Shown piece after piece: positions 1 to 10,237 of a DNA stretch of 64,000 bases (position 1 is its first letter; each line of letters opens with the position of its first letter). The notes under the pieces were generated by a model that did no database searches, had not been told where the DNA came from, and was given only the letters and a program-made list of their open reading frames with translations. Source of the DNA: Aquidulcibacter paucihalophilus (GTDB lineage: Bacteria; Pseudomonadota; Alphaproteobacteria; Caulobacterales; Caulobacteraceae); assembly GCA_030285985.1 (NCBI GenBank), contig CP127384.1, positions 496,001 through 560,000 of the forward strand, given 5' to 3'. A program made the translations under genes and the position numbers.

Positions 1-59
1 GCCTGATGAGCCGGCACCTGAAAGAACTCGACGCCTTCCTGACCGACGCCTTCGCCTGA
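1..59 (+). CDS. sucA: 2-oxoglutarate dehydrogenase E1, C-terminal end (partial)
   Basis: Only the last 18 codons and a TGA stop are present, reading LMSRHLKELDAFLTDAFA. The tail resembles the C-termini of alphaproteobacterial SucA proteins, and the next gene downstream on the same strand is the E2 subunit of the same complex. SucA is the thiamine-diphosphate decarboxylase of the 2-oxoglutarate dehydrogenase complex in the TCA cycle. The call rests mainly on gene order, because so little sequence is visible. Confidence 0.75.
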   Translation, partial: LMSRHLKELDAFLTDAFA

Positions 60-127
60 CCCCGTCCCGGACCACGGCCGCGCCGTTTCCGGGATGACAA
101 AAGAACGAACGAGAGAGAGCCCGTCCC

Positions 128-1669
128 ATGGCCGACATCCTGACCCCCGCCCTCGGCGAATCCGTTTCTGAAGCCACGATCGGCAAGTGGACGAAGAAGG
201 CCGGCGACGCCGTGAAGAAGGACGAGGTCCTGGTCGAGCTCGAGACCGACAAGGTCTCGCTGGAAGTCGTCTCGCCGTCTGACGGCGTCCTGACCGAAAT
301 CCGCGCCGCCGACGGCGCGACCGTGACACCCGGTGCCGTTCTGGGCGTGATCAGCGAGGCCGCCGCCGCCGCACCCGCCGCCGAGGCTCCCAAGGCCGAA
401 GCGCCGAAGGCCGCGGCCGCACCGGCTGCCGAACCGGCTCCTGCCGCACCGGTTGCCCCCGCCGCCGCCACGGGCGGCACGGTTCCGATCATGACCCCGA
501 CCATGGGCGAGAGCGTCGCCGAGGGCACGATGGGGACCTGGCTGAAGAAGTCCGGCGACACCGTCGCCAAGGATGAAATGCTGGTCGAAATCGAGACCGA
601 CAAGGTCGCGGTCGAGGTGTCGGCACCCGTCGCCGGCGTCCTGACCATCGCCGCCGAAGCCGGTTCGAGCGTCACGCCCGGCCAGCAGATCGGCTCGATC
701 GCCGCTTCGGGCGAGGGTGCCAGCCCGGCACCGGCTCAAGCCGCCGCCGCGCCCGCCGCTGCGCCGGCATCCGACGCCCCCCACCTGTCGCCCGCCGTCC
801 AGCGCGTGGTGACCGAGAACAACCTCGACCCCAAGGCCATCGCCGCGACCGGCCCCAAGGGCAACATCACCAAGGCTGACGCTGTGAACGCCATCTCCGC
901 CGCTCCCCCGGCCCCTGCCGCCGCCGCTCCGGCTCCCGCCGCCGCCCCGGCCGCCCCGCGCGCCGACCAGCCGCGCGAGGAGCGGGTCAAGATGACCCGG
1001 CTGCGCCAGACCATCGCGCGCCGCCTCAAGGAATCGCAGAACACCGCCGCCCAGCTGACCACCTTCAACGAGGTGGACATGACCAACGTCATGGCCCTGC
1101 GCAGCCAGTACAAGGACGTCTTCGAGAAGCGCCACGGCGTGAAGCTGGGCTTCATGTCCTTCTTCACCAAGGCGGTGGTCGCGGCCCTGAAGGAGATCCC
1201 GGCGGTCAACGCCGAGATCGACGGCACGGACATCATCTACAAGAACCACTATGACATCGGCGTCGCCGTCGGCACCGAGAAGGGCCTCGTCGTGCCGGTC
1301 CTGCGGGACGCCGACGAACTGTCGCTGGCGGGCATCGAAAAGGGCATTGCGGCCCTCGGCAAGGCCGCCCGCGACGGCGCCCTGACCCTCGACCAGCTGC
1401 AGGGCGGCACCTTCACCATCACCAACGGCGGCACCTATGGCTCGCTGATGTCGACGCCGATCCTGAACGCCCCGCAGTCGGGCATCCTCGGCATGCACAA
1501 CATCGTCCAGCGCCCGATGGCGGTGAACGGCGAGGTGCTGATCCGGCCGATGATGTACCTGGCCCTGAGCTACGACCACCGCATCGTCGACGGCAAGGAA
1601 GCCGTGACCTTCCTCGTCCGCGTCAAGGAACTGCTGGAAGACCCGGCGCGGGCGCTGCTGGACCTCTGA
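128..1669 (+). CDS. sucB: 2-oxoglutarate dehydrogenase E2 (dihydrolipoyl succinyltransferase), two lipoyl domains
   Basis: This 513-residue cytoplasmic enzyme transfers succinyl groups to CoA in the TCA cycle. It has two N-terminal lipoyl domains, each with an ETDKV site (lysines about 42 and 159), separated by Ala/Pro linkers. A peripheral-subunit-binding segment follows (about 220-255, [13 protein letters not shown]), then another Ala/Pro linker and the acyltransferase core from about 285. The core ends with the catalytic SYDHRIVDG motif. Most SucB proteins are near 400 residues with one lipoyl domain, so the duplication accounts for the extra length. The ATG follows a GAGAGAG ribosome-binding stretch, 68 nt after sucA. 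An acetyltransferase (PDH E2) is the alternative, but the sucA neighbour argues for succinyl. Confidence 0.93.
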   Translation: MADILTPALGESVSEATIGKWTKKAGDAVKKDEVLVELETDKVSLEVVSPSDGVLTEIRAADGATVTPGAVLGVISEAAAAAPAAEAPKAEAPKAAAAPAAEPAPAAPVAPAAATGGTVPIMTPTMGESVAEGTMGTWLKKSGDTVAKDEMLVEIETDKVAVEVSAPVAGVLTIAAEAGSSVTPGQQIGSIAASGEGASPAPAQAAAAPAAAPASDAPHLSPAVQRVVTENNLDPKAIAATGPKGNITKADAVNAISAAPPAPAAAAPAPAAAPAAPRADQPREERVKMTRLRQTIARRLKESQNTAAQLTTFNEVDMTNVMALRSQYKDVFEKRHGVKLGFMSFFTKAVVAALKEIPAVNAEIDGTDIIYKNHYDIGVAVGTEKGLVVPVLRDADELSLAGIEKGIAALGKAARDGALTLDQLQGGTFTITNGGTYGSLMSTPILNAPQSGILGMHNIVQRPMAVNGEVLIRPMMYLALSYDHRIVDGKEAVTFLVRVKELLEDPARALLDL

Positions 1670-1671
1670 CC

Positions 1672-2091
1672 GTGACCGGGACCGCGGACGTCCTTGAAGT
1701 CGCGCGGTTCTCGACGATACCCGAAGCGGAACTCGCCGCCTCCTTCCTGCAGCAGCAGGGCGTTCGCGCTTGGCTGCCGGATCGCGACATGGCGACGATG
1801 AACCCCGACCTGCTGATCGCCATCGGCGGCGTGCGGGTGGTCACAACGACCGCGCAGATCGTCGAGGCGCGGGCCATCATCGCCCGCATGCGCGCCGGCG
1901 AGTTCGTTGATGAGGCGGACGAGTCCGGCGACTGGATGCTCGAGCACACGCCGGGCAAGGTCGGCGACCTGCACGATCATGAAATCAGCGGCGTGATGGG
2001 CTGGGCGAAGAAGACCGGCGCGATCGTGGTCGTGGTGGCCTTCGTGGTCTTTCCGGTGGCCGGCTGCATCGTCACGGCCCTGGGCGGCTAG
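1672..2091 (+). CDS. DUF2007-like protein with C-terminal membrane segment
   Basis: A 139-residue protein starting at GTG two bases after the sucB stop, so probably co-transcribed with it. Residues 1-75 (EVARFSTIPEAELAASFLQQ..GVRAWL..) look like the DUF2007 'putative signal transducing' fold, related to PII-like ferredoxin-type domains. A single hydrophobic segment at about 115-137 (IVVVVAFVVFPVAGCIV) would anchor it in the inner membrane. Its stop overlaps the stop of the convergent CoA-transferase by a few bases. The exact function is unknown; the link to the 2-oxoglutarate dehydrogenase operon is positional only. Confidence 0.7.
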   Translation: MTGTADVLEVARFSTIPEAELAASFLQQQGVRAWLPDRDMATMNPDLLIAIGGVRVVTTTAQIVEARAIIARMRAGEFVDEADESGDWMLEHTPGKVGDLHDHEISGVMGWAKKTGAIVVVVAFVVFPVAGCIVTALGG

Positions 2092-3266
2092 GGCCGCAGG
2101 CCGCCCAGCACCTCGTCGGTGTCCGCTCCCAACGCCGGCGGCGCCCGGTCGTAGGCCACCGGCGTCACCGACATCCGGATCGGCGAGGCCACCGTCCGCA
2201 CCGGCCCGGCCAGGTCGGCGCGCGCCTGCGTCACTTCCAGCCCGCGATGCCTGGCCTGGGGCTCGTCGAACACCTGATCGATCGTATTGACCGGGCCGCA
2301 AGGCACGCCCGCCGCCTCCAGCGCCGCCATCAGGCCGTGCATGGTCAGTCCCGCTGTCAGGGCCGACAGCTCCGCGGTCATCGCCGCGCGGTGCTCGATC
2401 CGGAGGGCATTGGTCAGGAAGCGCGGGTCCGCCCCCATGCCGCTGGCCCCCAGAGCCACGCACAGCGCCCGGAACTGGCCGTCGTTGCCGACGGCGATGA
2501 CCACCATGCCGTCCGTACACGGAAAAGGCTGATAGGGCGCGAGGTTCGGGTGGGCATTGCCCATCCGCGTCGGGGCCTTGCCCGAAACGAACCAGTTGGT
2601 CGCCTGATTGGCCAGCATGGCGGCCTGGACGTCGAACAGGGCGATGTCGATGTGCTGGCCCTGACCCGTGGCCCGCGCGTGCAGCAGGGCCGCCATGATG
2701 GCGTTGGAGGCGTACAGGCCGGTGAACAGGTCGACCACCGCGACCCCGACCTTCATCGGCTCGGCCCCGGCGGCGCCGTCGGGCTGGCCTGTGATCGACA
2801 TCAGTCCGCCCATGGCCTGGATCATATAGTCATAGCCGGCGCGGTGAGCGTCGGGCCCGTCCTGTCCGAAGCCTGTGATCGAGCAATAGACCAGCTTCGG
2901 ATTGATCGCCGACAGGGCGGCGTGGTCGAGCCCGTACTTCCTCAGCCCGCCGGTCTTGAAATTCTCGACCACCACATCGCAGGTCTTGCTCAGCTCACGG
3001 ATGATCTCCGCGCCTTCGGACGAGGCGAGGTCCAGTTCGACCGACTTCTTGCCCCGGTTGGCGCACAGGAAATAGGCCGCGTCGCCTTTCGAACCGTCAG
3101 CCTTCGTCGTGAAGGGCGGGCCCCAGGCGCGGGTGTCGTCGCCGACCCGGGGCCGTTCGATCTTGATCACCTCGGCGCCGAGATCGGCCAGCATCTGCGT
3201 CGCCCACGGCCCGGCGAGGACGCGGCTGAGGTCGAGGACGCGAACGCCCGCGAGCGGACCGCCCAT
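2088..3266 (-). CDS. Family III CoA-transferase (CaiB/BaiF), probable succinyl-CoA:glutarate CoA-transferase
   Basis: A 392-residue family III CoA-transferase. The N-terminus GPLAGVRVLDLSRVLAGPWA and the following GAEVIKIERP..GDDTR are hallmark family segments, and GYDYMIQAMGGLMSITG matches the central conserved region. The ATG at 3266 was chosen because family homology begins exactly there; the longer frame upstream is non-homologous and overlaps another gene. It lies close to and divergent from a glutaryl-CoA dehydrogenase, a pairing typical of glutarate/lysine catabolism, in which the transferase makes glutaryl-CoA. Substrate is inferred from context. It is probably co-transcribed with the DUF6356 gene 5 bp upstream. 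Confidence 0.85.
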   Translation of the reverse strand: MGGPLAGVRVLDLSRVLAGPWATQMLADLGAEVIKIERPRVGDDTRAWGPPFTTKADGSKGDAAYFLCANRGKKSVELDLASSEGAEIIRELSKTCDVVVENFKTGGLRKYGLDHAALSAINPKLVYCSITGFGQDGPDAHRAGYDYMIQAMGGLMSITGQPDGAAGAEPMKVGVAVVDLFTGLYASNAIMAALLHARATGQGQHIDIALFDVQAAMLANQATNWFVSGKAPTRMGNAHPNLAPYQPFPCTDGMVVIAVGNDGQFRALCVALGASGMGADPRFLTNALRIEHRAAMTAELSALTAGLTMHGLMAALEAAGVPCGPVNTIDQVFDEPQARHRGLEVTQARADLAGPVRTVASPIRMSVTPVAYDRAPPALGADTDEVLGGLRP

Positions 3267-3271
3267 TGTGG

Positions 3272-3538
3272 TCAAAGACCCGGATCCCAGACGCCGGCGT
3301 CCCGCATCCGGCACTCCCGCGCCTCCCGGGCCCGGCCGTCCATCTCCTCGGCCATGCAGCACACCGCCTTCGACACCGTCGCCTTGTGCACGCCGGGGAT
3401 CAGGGCATGCAGGAAGGCGCAGCTGGCCAGCTTCAGAAGGCGGAATCCGAACCGCGACGAGGCGGCCATATGTTCGAAATAGCTCTCTTCGACTTCGCGC
3501 GGGTGCTGAACGAAGAGGCGATGGAAGGTGCGGCTCAT
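3272..3538 (-). CDS. DUF6356 family protein
   Basis: A small protein of 88 residues, starting MSRTFHRLFVQHPREVEESY. The HP..V.ESY.EH pattern followed by a hydrophobic stretch (LLKLASCAFLHALIP) matches DUF6356, a family of short, possibly membrane-associated alphaproteobacterial proteins of unknown role. The ATG at 3538 is preferred over one 33 bases upstream because family homology starts there. Its stop lies 5 bp before the CoA-transferase start, so the two are probably one transcript divergent from gcdH. Confidence 0.75.
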   Translation of the reverse strand: MSRTFHRLFVQHPREVEESYFEHMAASSRFGFRLLKLASCAFLHALIPGVHKATVSKAVCCMAEEMDGRAREARECRMRDAGVWDPGL

Positions 3539-3633
3539 CCCGGCATCCTGAACTGCGTCGGGCCGTCCCACTACCCGACCGGAGCATTTTGGCCTAAACC
3601 GCGCGCCTCCGCCACGCTCACGAAAGACGACCC

Positions 3634-4820
<1,187 letters not shown>

Positions 4821-4824
<4 letters not shown>

Positions 4825-5615
4825 GGGCGGGGCGCTTCCGTCGGCGCATCCTCACGCGTCCCGGTATTGACCTCGGGCACATAGAGGCCGGTGACCAGCC
4901 GCGTCAGGAAGCCGCCCGGCTGGTTCCGCGGCCCGAAGCGGCCGCAGGGGTCCGGCTCCGCGATCGGCCGGACGGGTCGATCCGCGGGCGCGAAGGCGTC
5001 GCCCAAGGCGTCGGCGAAGGGCTCGGCCATCTGCAGGGCGTCGCCGACCCGCGAGAGCGACGGCGAATCGGTCCCGAGCACATTGGCGTTGCGGGCCCAG
5101 GCAAGGGCGGCGGCCTGGCCGCCCCGGGCGTCCAGCAGTTCCGCCTCGGCCGCCAGCCCTCCGGTCGTGCCGGGTACCCGGACCGTGCCCGGACCGGGGA
5201 TGAAGGCGTTGGCGACGGCCGCCACGGCCGACCCTTCGGGCCCCGTCGGGTCGATCCGCACCACGGCGGTCCGGACGCGCGAGGCACCGTCGGGGGCAGC
5301 GGCGAGGGTGAACCGCTCGCTGATCTCATAGCAAACCTGCCGGTCGACCTCGCGCAGCACCATGGCGCGATCCTCATCGGTGAGGCTCTCGCCGACCGGG
5401 CCGATCAGGACCGTCGGCTCCAGCCAGACCTGCTCGATGCCGGAGGCCCGCGTCTCGTCCCGGTGCTGCCGGATCGAGGCGCGCACGGTTCCTTCCTGGG
5501 CCTCAAGCCGATCGTAGGTGGACAGGAATCCGCTGTTCGCGGTCGGCGCGGTCTGACAGGCGGTGAGGCCACAAACGGCCAGAAGGCCGGCGGGAAGCAG
5601 GGATTTGAGGGTCAT
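4821..5615 (-). CDS. DUF3313-like lipoprotein
   Basis: A 264-residue exported protein. The N-terminus [20 protein letters not shown] is a signal peptide ending in a lipobox (LTAC), so it should be a lipid-anchored periplasmic or outer-membrane lipoprotein. The body ([10 protein letters not shown].., then a segment of conserved Val/Arg strands, [11 protein letters not shown]) fits DUF3313. The C-terminus is proline-rich. Function is unknown. It converges on gcdH with a 4-bp overlap and diverges from the two-component operon at 5812. Confidence 0.78.
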
Positions 5616-5811
5616 TGAGGCTCCTTGGCCTCAAACTACGCGCGGGAGGCCCATCCGGATGCATCGGGCGACTGCAATGCGCCCACCTCATGGCGTCAGG
5701 AACCGTCATCCCGCGCAAGAGGGCGCAGGCCGTAACCTGCCGGAACGCGGTCCGTTGAGCATTGTCATTCCGCTTCAACGCCGTATCGTCGGTGAAGGCG
5801 GGAGTGGCTCC

Positions 5812-6624
5812 ATGGACGGGGAAGCGGCAGGCATCGACGGCGACGACCCCTTCGCCCAGCTGCGCGAAGTCTTCGCCGGCCGCCGTGCCCTGCTGCTGGA
5901 AGACGACCCGGCCCTGTCGGAACATGTCGCCGAACGTCTGCTGCGCGCCGGTTTCGAGGCCGTGGAGCGGGTCGACCGTGGCGAGGCGGCCATCGCCGCC
6001 GCCGCCGCCCCCTTTGACGTCCTCATTCTCGACCGCCTGACGGCCGGACTGGACGGGCTGGAGACGCTGAAGCGCATCCGGGCCGGCGGCGGCCCCTGTG
6101 CGGATGCCCCCGCCCTGATGCTGACGGCTCTGGGCGGCGAACGGCAGAAGGTCGAGGGCCTGCTGGGCGGTGCCGACGACTATCTGTCCAAGCCGGTCGG
6201 CGACGAGGAACTGCTGGCGCGCATCGCCGCCCAGTTGCGCCGCGCCGCCCGTCGCGCGGCCCCGGTCAGTGGCGACCTGGTCAACGGGCCGTTCCGGCTC
6301 TCCTTCGGCGCGCGAACCCTGAAATTCGATGGTGCCGGCGCTTCGCGCCTGATCGACCTGTCCCCGCTGGAGTTCGCGATCGTCTGTGAACTGATGACCG
6401 CCCGCGGCCAGCCGGTGACCAAGACCATGCTGTGGGACCGGTGCTGGGTCGAATGGCGCTTCCTGCCGGACAATTTCGTCAACATCATCGACGCCCGGAT
6501 CAGCGCCCTGCGCCGCCGGCTCAAGGAACAGGCCTCCGAACTGGGCGATGACCTCCACCCCCTGATCGTCTCGGCCCGCAGCCAGAGCCTGATCTTCCGC
6601 GACCTGTCCGTCTGGACCGGCTGA
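5812..6624 (+). CDS. OmpR-family response regulator
   Basis: A 270-residue cytoplasmic transcription factor. The receiver domain spans about 25-140, with acidic residues in LLLEDD, phosphoacceptor Asp about 74 (LILDRLT), Thr about 105 and Lys about 127 (YLSKPVG). The C-terminal winged helix covers about 155-265 (LSPLEFAIVCELM...NFVNIIDARISALRRRL). The ATG at 5812 was chosen because it follows a purine-rich GGGAG stretch and leaves a normal N-terminus; the frame extends upstream without homology. The kinase follows after 7 bp and the HtrA protease after that, which suggests envelope-stress sensing. Confidence 0.88.
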   Translation: MDGEAAGIDGDDPFAQLREVFAGRRALLLEDDPALSEHVAERLLRAGFEAVERVDRGEAAIAAAAAPFDVLILDRLTAGLDGLETLKRIRAGGGPCADAPALMLTALGGERQKVEGLLGGADDYLSKPVGDEELLARIAAQLRRAARRAAPVSGDLVNGPFRLSFGARTLKFDGAGASRLIDLSPLEFAIVCELMTARGQPVTKTMLWDRCWVEWRFLPDNFVNIIDARISALRRRLKEQASELGDDLHPLIVSARSQSLIFRDLSVWTG

Positions 6625-6631
6625 CGCGGCC

Positions 6632-8080
6632 GTGAACTTCCGCTTTCTTCGCCTTCGCGCCTGGCTGGGACGGCGAACCTCGACCCAGCTGGCGGCCGGT
6701 ATTGCCGTCATGGCCGCCGTCGCCCTGATCGGCTCCCTGATCGCCACCAGCACGGCGGTCCGCATGGATCAGCGCGAGAAGGCGGCCCTCGCTGCGCTGA
6801 ACGACTACAGTTCCATGGCCAGCAAGCTGGGGGGGGAATCCAGCCTCACCGCCGCCAACATCACCGAGGCGGACGCCGCCTATCTCTCCGGCTGGCTGAG
6901 CGCCTTCCAGGCCGGACCGACGCGCGAAGCCGGCAGTCTGGCGGAAACCTGCCGCACCGGTCAGGGCGGGGCCGGCGTCCGGTTCATCCGCGCGCCGGTC
7001 GGAAAGCCCGCGGGCCTCGCCGCGCTGGAAACCGTCCGAGGCGAGCGCGCGCCGCGGCTGGGGGACGGGGTCTATGTCGTACAGCTTGAGCGGGGCATGC
7101 TGTGCCCGTCCCGGGCGGTAGAGGTGGTTGTGGTCCGCCAGTCGGTGGGCGCGCTCGATATCGCAGTCGGGCGCGTGGTCGACCGGTCCGGCCAGGCCTG
7201 GGGCTGGGCCGTCGCCGCCGTGGCGGCCGCGGGCGTGCTGTTGCTGGCGTTTGGCCTGACGGCCGCGACCTTCGCCCGCCGCCGCCTGACCAGCGCCGTG
7301 GCCGATGTCAGCCGGGCGCTGGACCTCGCCTCCGTCGGAGACTTCTCGGTCCGGGCACCCGAGACCGCGGTGGCACCCGAACTGACCGAACTGACCGGCC
7401 AGGTGAACCTGACCCTCGACCGTCTGGAGGAGCTGCTCAGCTGGCTGCGGGATTCGGCCGACCAGCTGGCCCATGACTTCCGCACGCCCCTGGCCCGCGC
7501 CTCGGCCCGGCTGGACCGGTTGAAGGAGGCCTCGACCACGCCCGAGGCCCGTGCCCTCGCCGATGAGGCCCGGGCCGATCTGACCCGGCTGACCCGGGCG
7601 ATGAACGAGGCCATGACCCTCCGCGACGGCGAGGCCTGGGTGTTCGAGACCGTCCGGCTGGACCGGTTGGCAGCCTCGGCGGCAGAGCTCTACCAGCCGC
7701 TGGCCGAGGAACGCGACGTGGTGATCCGGGTCGAGGCCTCGCCCGTCTCCGTCCTCGGGGTGCGGTCCCTGTTGCAGCGGGCCGTGACCAATCTGGTGGA
7801 CAATGCGGTCAAATTCTCGCCGGAGGGCGGAGTGGTGACGCTGTCCGTGCGGCGGGACGACGGCAAGCCCGCGCTTTCGGTCGCCGATCAGGGGCCGGGG
7901 CTGGACCCCGAGCTGCTCGACGACCCGGCCCGCGCGGTCTCCCGGGCCGCCGACGAGGGACGGGAAAGCCACGGTATGGGGCTGGCCTTCGTGCGCGCCA
8001 TCCTCAAACGGCACGGCGCGGCCATGACGATTGATGACGCCCGTCCGGGGGCTGTCGTCACGGCGCGTTTCTCGCGCTAA
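6632..8080 (+). CDS. Membrane sensor histidine kinase
   Basis: A 482-residue inner-membrane kinase with a GTG start just after the regulator gene. There are two membrane segments (about 18-40 and 190-213) bracketing a periplasmic sensor region of about 145 residues. A HAMP-like linker follows, then a HisKA dimerisation helix with phosphoacceptor His about 281 (QLAHDFRTPLARA). The ATPase domain shows the N box (NLVDNAVKFSPEGG), G1 (VADQGPGLDP) and G2 (SHGMGLAFVRAI). It should phosphorylate the adjacent response regulator. The periplasmic sensor domain is not recognisable by eye. Confidence 0.9.
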   Translation: MNFRFLRLRAWLGRRTSTQLAAGIAVMAAVALIGSLIATSTAVRMDQREKAALAALNDYSSMASKLGGESSLTAANITEADAAYLSGWLSAFQAGPTREAGSLAETCRTGQGGAGVRFIRAPVGKPAGLAALETVRGERAPRLGDGVYVVQLERGMLCPSRAVEVVVVRQSVGALDIAVGRVVDRSGQAWGWAVAAVAAAGVLLLAFGLTAATFARRRLTSAVADVSRALDLASVGDFSVRAPETAVAPELTELTGQVNLTLDRLEELLSWLRDSADQLAHDFRTPLARASARLDRLKEASTTPEARALADEARADLTRLTRAMNEAMTLRDGEAWVFETVRLDRLAASAAELYQPLAEERDVVIRVEASPVSVLGVRSLLQRAVTNLVDNAVKFSPEGGVVTLSVRRDDGKPALSVADQGPGLDPELLDDPARAVSRAADEGRESHGMGLAFVRAILKRHGAAMTIDDARPGAVVTARFSR

Positions 8081-8107
8081 GGTCTGATCAACAACAGGGG
8101 ATTGGCG

Positions 8108-9421
8108 ATGCGTTCCATCATCCGTGCTGGCGGTCTGTCCGTGCTGGCGCTTGTCGCGGCGGTTCCCCTGCTGGCGACCACACCCGCGGCCGCGCAACAG
8201 TCGCCCGTGCCGTTCGACGCCCAGCGCGGCGTCTTCACCTTCGCCACCGGTCTGGAACGCGCCCTGCCGGCGGTGGTCCAGGTCACCACCCTGGGCCAGT
8301 CCGAGGGCCCCAGCTCCGGCGAGAATGAGCCGCGACCGATCTCCAGCGGCTCGGGGGCCATCATCGACGCCCGCGAAGGCATCATCGTCACCAACAATCA
8401 CGTCGTCGAGGGCGGGCGGAAATTCACCGTCGACATGACCGACGGCCGCATCTTCGACGCCGTCCTGATCGGCACCGACAAGGCGACCGACCTGGCCGTG
8501 CTGAAGATCGAGGCGACCGGCCTGTCCCAGATCGAGGTGGTCAATTCCGACGCCCTGCGCACGGGCGATCTCGCCTTCGCGGTCGGCTATCCGCTGGGCC
8601 TCGACCAGACCCTGACCATGGGCGTGATCTCGGGCATGGGCCGCTCGGGCATGGGCGACCGGATCGAGGACTATATCCAGACCGACGCGGCGGTGAACTC
8701 GGGCAACTCCGGCGGCCCGCTGCTGGACAGCCGCGGCCGTCTGATCGGCATCAACACCTCCATCCTCTCGGGCGGCGGTGGCGGCAATGACGGTATCGCC
8801 TTCGCCGTGCCCAGCCGCATCCTGATGTATGTCGTCGCCCAGCTGCGCGAGACCGGGGAGGTCAAGCGCGGGACCACCGGCGCCATCTTCGGCTCCCTGA
8901 ACGCCCAGCGGTCGCGTGATCTCGGCCTCGGCATCGTGCGCGGCGCTGTGATTGAAGATGTGGCACCCGGCTCCTCGGCCGAGGCCGCGGGTCTGAAGCG
9001 TGGCGACGTCATCACCCGCATCCAGAACCGCCCCGTCTCCAATGCCGGGACCGTCGCGGCCACCATCGGCATCGCCGCACGCGGGACGCGGCTTGAGGTC
9101 GTCTATCTGCGGGAAGGCCGTGAAGGGCGCACCACCCTGACGGTCGAGACTCCCTCGGAGAGCACCGCCATCACCGGCGCAGACGTCGTCATGGCGCGCG
9201 GCGCTTCGGTGCGGGTCGCATCGGATGGTCTGCAGGTGTTTGCGGTCGAGGGTGGATCCGCCGCGGCGGCCGCCGGTTTGCAGGCCGGCGACCTGATCGC
9301 CCAGGTCGACGGCGCTCCGGTGTCCGGTCTTGAGGGCCTGGCCGCGGCCATGGCCGCTGATAGCGCCCGGGTTCTGTCGGTCGTGCGGGGCGGAGAGCCG
9401 CTCGAGATCACCCTGCCCTGA
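8108..9421 (+). CDS. Periplasmic HtrA/Deg-family serine protease
   Basis: A 437-residue exported protease. A signal peptide ends near ATTPAAAQ (about 30). The trypsin-like domain carries the triad His98 (TNNHVVE), Asp128 (KATDLAVLKI) and Ser201 (NSGNSGGPLL). Two PDZ domains follow (about 265-350 and 365-437), matching the DegP/DegQ layout. The ATG at 8108 is preferred over an in-frame TTG two codons upstream because AGGGGAT lies at suitable spacing. It starts 27 bp after the kinase stop and is probably the effector of that two-component system, degrading or refolding envelope proteins. Confidence 0.9.
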   Translation: MRSIIRAGGLSVLALVAAVPLLATTPAAAQQSPVPFDAQRGVFTFATGLERALPAVVQVTTLGQSEGPSSGENEPRPISSGSGAIIDAREGIIVTNNHVVEGGRKFTVDMTDGRIFDAVLIGTDKATDLAVLKIEATGLSQIEVVNSDALRTGDLAFAVGYPLGLDQTLTMGVISGMGRSGMGDRIEDYIQTDAAVNSGNSGGPLLDSRGRLIGINTSILSGGGGGNDGIAFAVPSRILMYVVAQLRETGEVKRGTTGAIFGSLNAQRSRDLGLGIVRGAVIEDVAPGSSAEAAGLKRGDVITRIQNRPVSNAGTVAATIGIAARGTRLEVVYLREGREGRTTLTVETPSESTAITGADVVMARGASVRVASDGLQVFAVEGGSAAAAAGLQAGDLIAQVDGAPVSGLEGLAAAMAADSARVLSVVRGGEPLEITLP

Positions 9422-9460
9422 TCCGCGAGGCGTCTCGCGCGCCCTGCCCCGGACAGCAAA

Positions 9461-9502
9461 ACGCCCGCTCTGCCGGAGGGGGGAGGGTGGCTGAGCGGGC
9501 GT
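9461..9502. terminator. 10-bp inverted repeat downstream of the HtrA gene
   Basis: ACGCCCGCTC at 9461-9470 pairs perfectly with GAGCGGGCGT at 9493-9502 around a 22-nt purine-rich loop. It lies 40 bp after the protease stop and may end that operon, although no long T-run follows. The opposite strand carries a C/T-rich loop. The rest of the 9422-9784 interval holds a small GGCGAA/TTCGCC dyad near 9674 and nothing else I can identify; a small RNA cannot be excluded. Confidence 0.45.
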
Positions 9503-9784
9503 CTCTGCTTGGAGGAAGCATCGACCCGCCGGAGCCCTTTGTGGAGTGATCCAGGAGGGGCTGGGGGGGCTGTTCAGGATCCGGAAACGCTCCGAACTCC
9601 AACGGGCCGATGCATCCGGTGTCGTCCCCCAAGGCGGCGGGCGATGGGCGGAAGCGAGGCGATTTCATGTTCGTGGCGAATTGTTCGCCGCGCGATGTTC
9701 CGGACACAGGGTTCGGTGACGCGATGGCTGTGAACCGGTGCCGGGCCACTGGCGTTTTCCGGATGGCGGCGTAACGTTCGCAGG

Positions 9785-10117
9785 ATGAGCGACGCCGCTG
9801 ACCTGCAGTCCGTTCCCGGTCCGGTCTTCTTCGACCGGCGCGAGCTCGACCTGATCCTGCGGGTCTATGGCCGGATGGTCGCGGCGGCCGAGTGGCGCGA
9901 CTACGCCATGGTCGGCCACAAGGACGTTGCCGAGTTCGCCGTCTTCCGCCGCTCGGGTGACGCCCCGCTTTATCGCATCGAGAAGCGCCCGGCCCTCCGC
10001 CTCAAACAGGGGCAATGGGCGGTCATCGGCGAGGGCGGCGTGGTGCTGCGCCGCGGCCGCGAACTGGCCCAGGTCCTGCGCGTCTTCGACAGTCGCAAAT
10101 TCACGATCGTGGAATAG
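9785..10117 (+). CDS. DUF2794 family protein
   Basis: A 110-residue soluble protein matching DUF2794, a family restricted largely to Alphaproteobacteria: FDRRELDLILRVYGRMVAAA.EWRDYA near the N-terminus, then FRRSGDAPLYRIEKRP. Family members have no established function. The ATG at 9785 begins the conserved region. The gene stands alone in a 363-bp upstream gap and is followed immediately by a strong terminator. Confidence 0.85.
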   Translation: MSDAADLQSVPGPVFFDRRELDLILRVYGRMVAAAEWRDYAMVGHKDVAEFAVFRRSGDAPLYRIEKRPALRLKQGQWAVIGEGGVVLRRGRELAQVLRVFDSRKFTIVE

Positions 10118-10121
10118 AAAA

Positions 10122-10145
10122 AGGGCCCGGATTGCTCCGGGCCCT
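10122..10145 (+). terminator. Rho-independent-type terminator after the DUF2794 gene
   Basis: AGGGCCCGG and CCGGGCCCT form a perfect 9-bp stem with a 6-nt loop, 4 bp beyond the stop codon. A run of A residues precedes it and TATCTCGTTT follows, so it could serve the plus strand and, weakly, the minus strand. Confidence 0.75.
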
Positions 10146-10194
10146 ATCTCGTTTGGCCGACCGCCCTTCGGGCTGCCTGAGGCCGGGGAAACCC

Positions 10195-10234
10195 GCGCTC
10201 AAGCAGGCCGGGACCGCGTCCCGGCCGTTAGCGC
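10195..10234. repeat. 40-nt two-tier hairpin element, copy 1
   Basis: The element has an outer stem GCGCT/AGCGC (10195-10199, 10230-10234), a CAAGCA spacer, and a perfect 9-bp inner stem GGCCGGGAC/GTCCCGGCC closed by CGC, then GTT. A second copy with the same layout but a different inner stem is at 14417-14456. Both lie between convergent genes, here just 4 bp before the end of the Bax1-type gene. Confidence 0.65.
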
Positions 10235-10237
10235 AAC

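Noticed and set aside
3267..3587. Upstream extension of the CoA-transferase frame
   Set aside because: The extra 107 codons show no homology and cover the DUF6356 gene in another frame. Family homology begins at 3266.
6521..8401. Long open frame on the minus strand opposite the kinase and protease genes
   Set aside because: It overlaps two strong genes, has low-complexity Gly/Arg/His composition and no recognisable domain.
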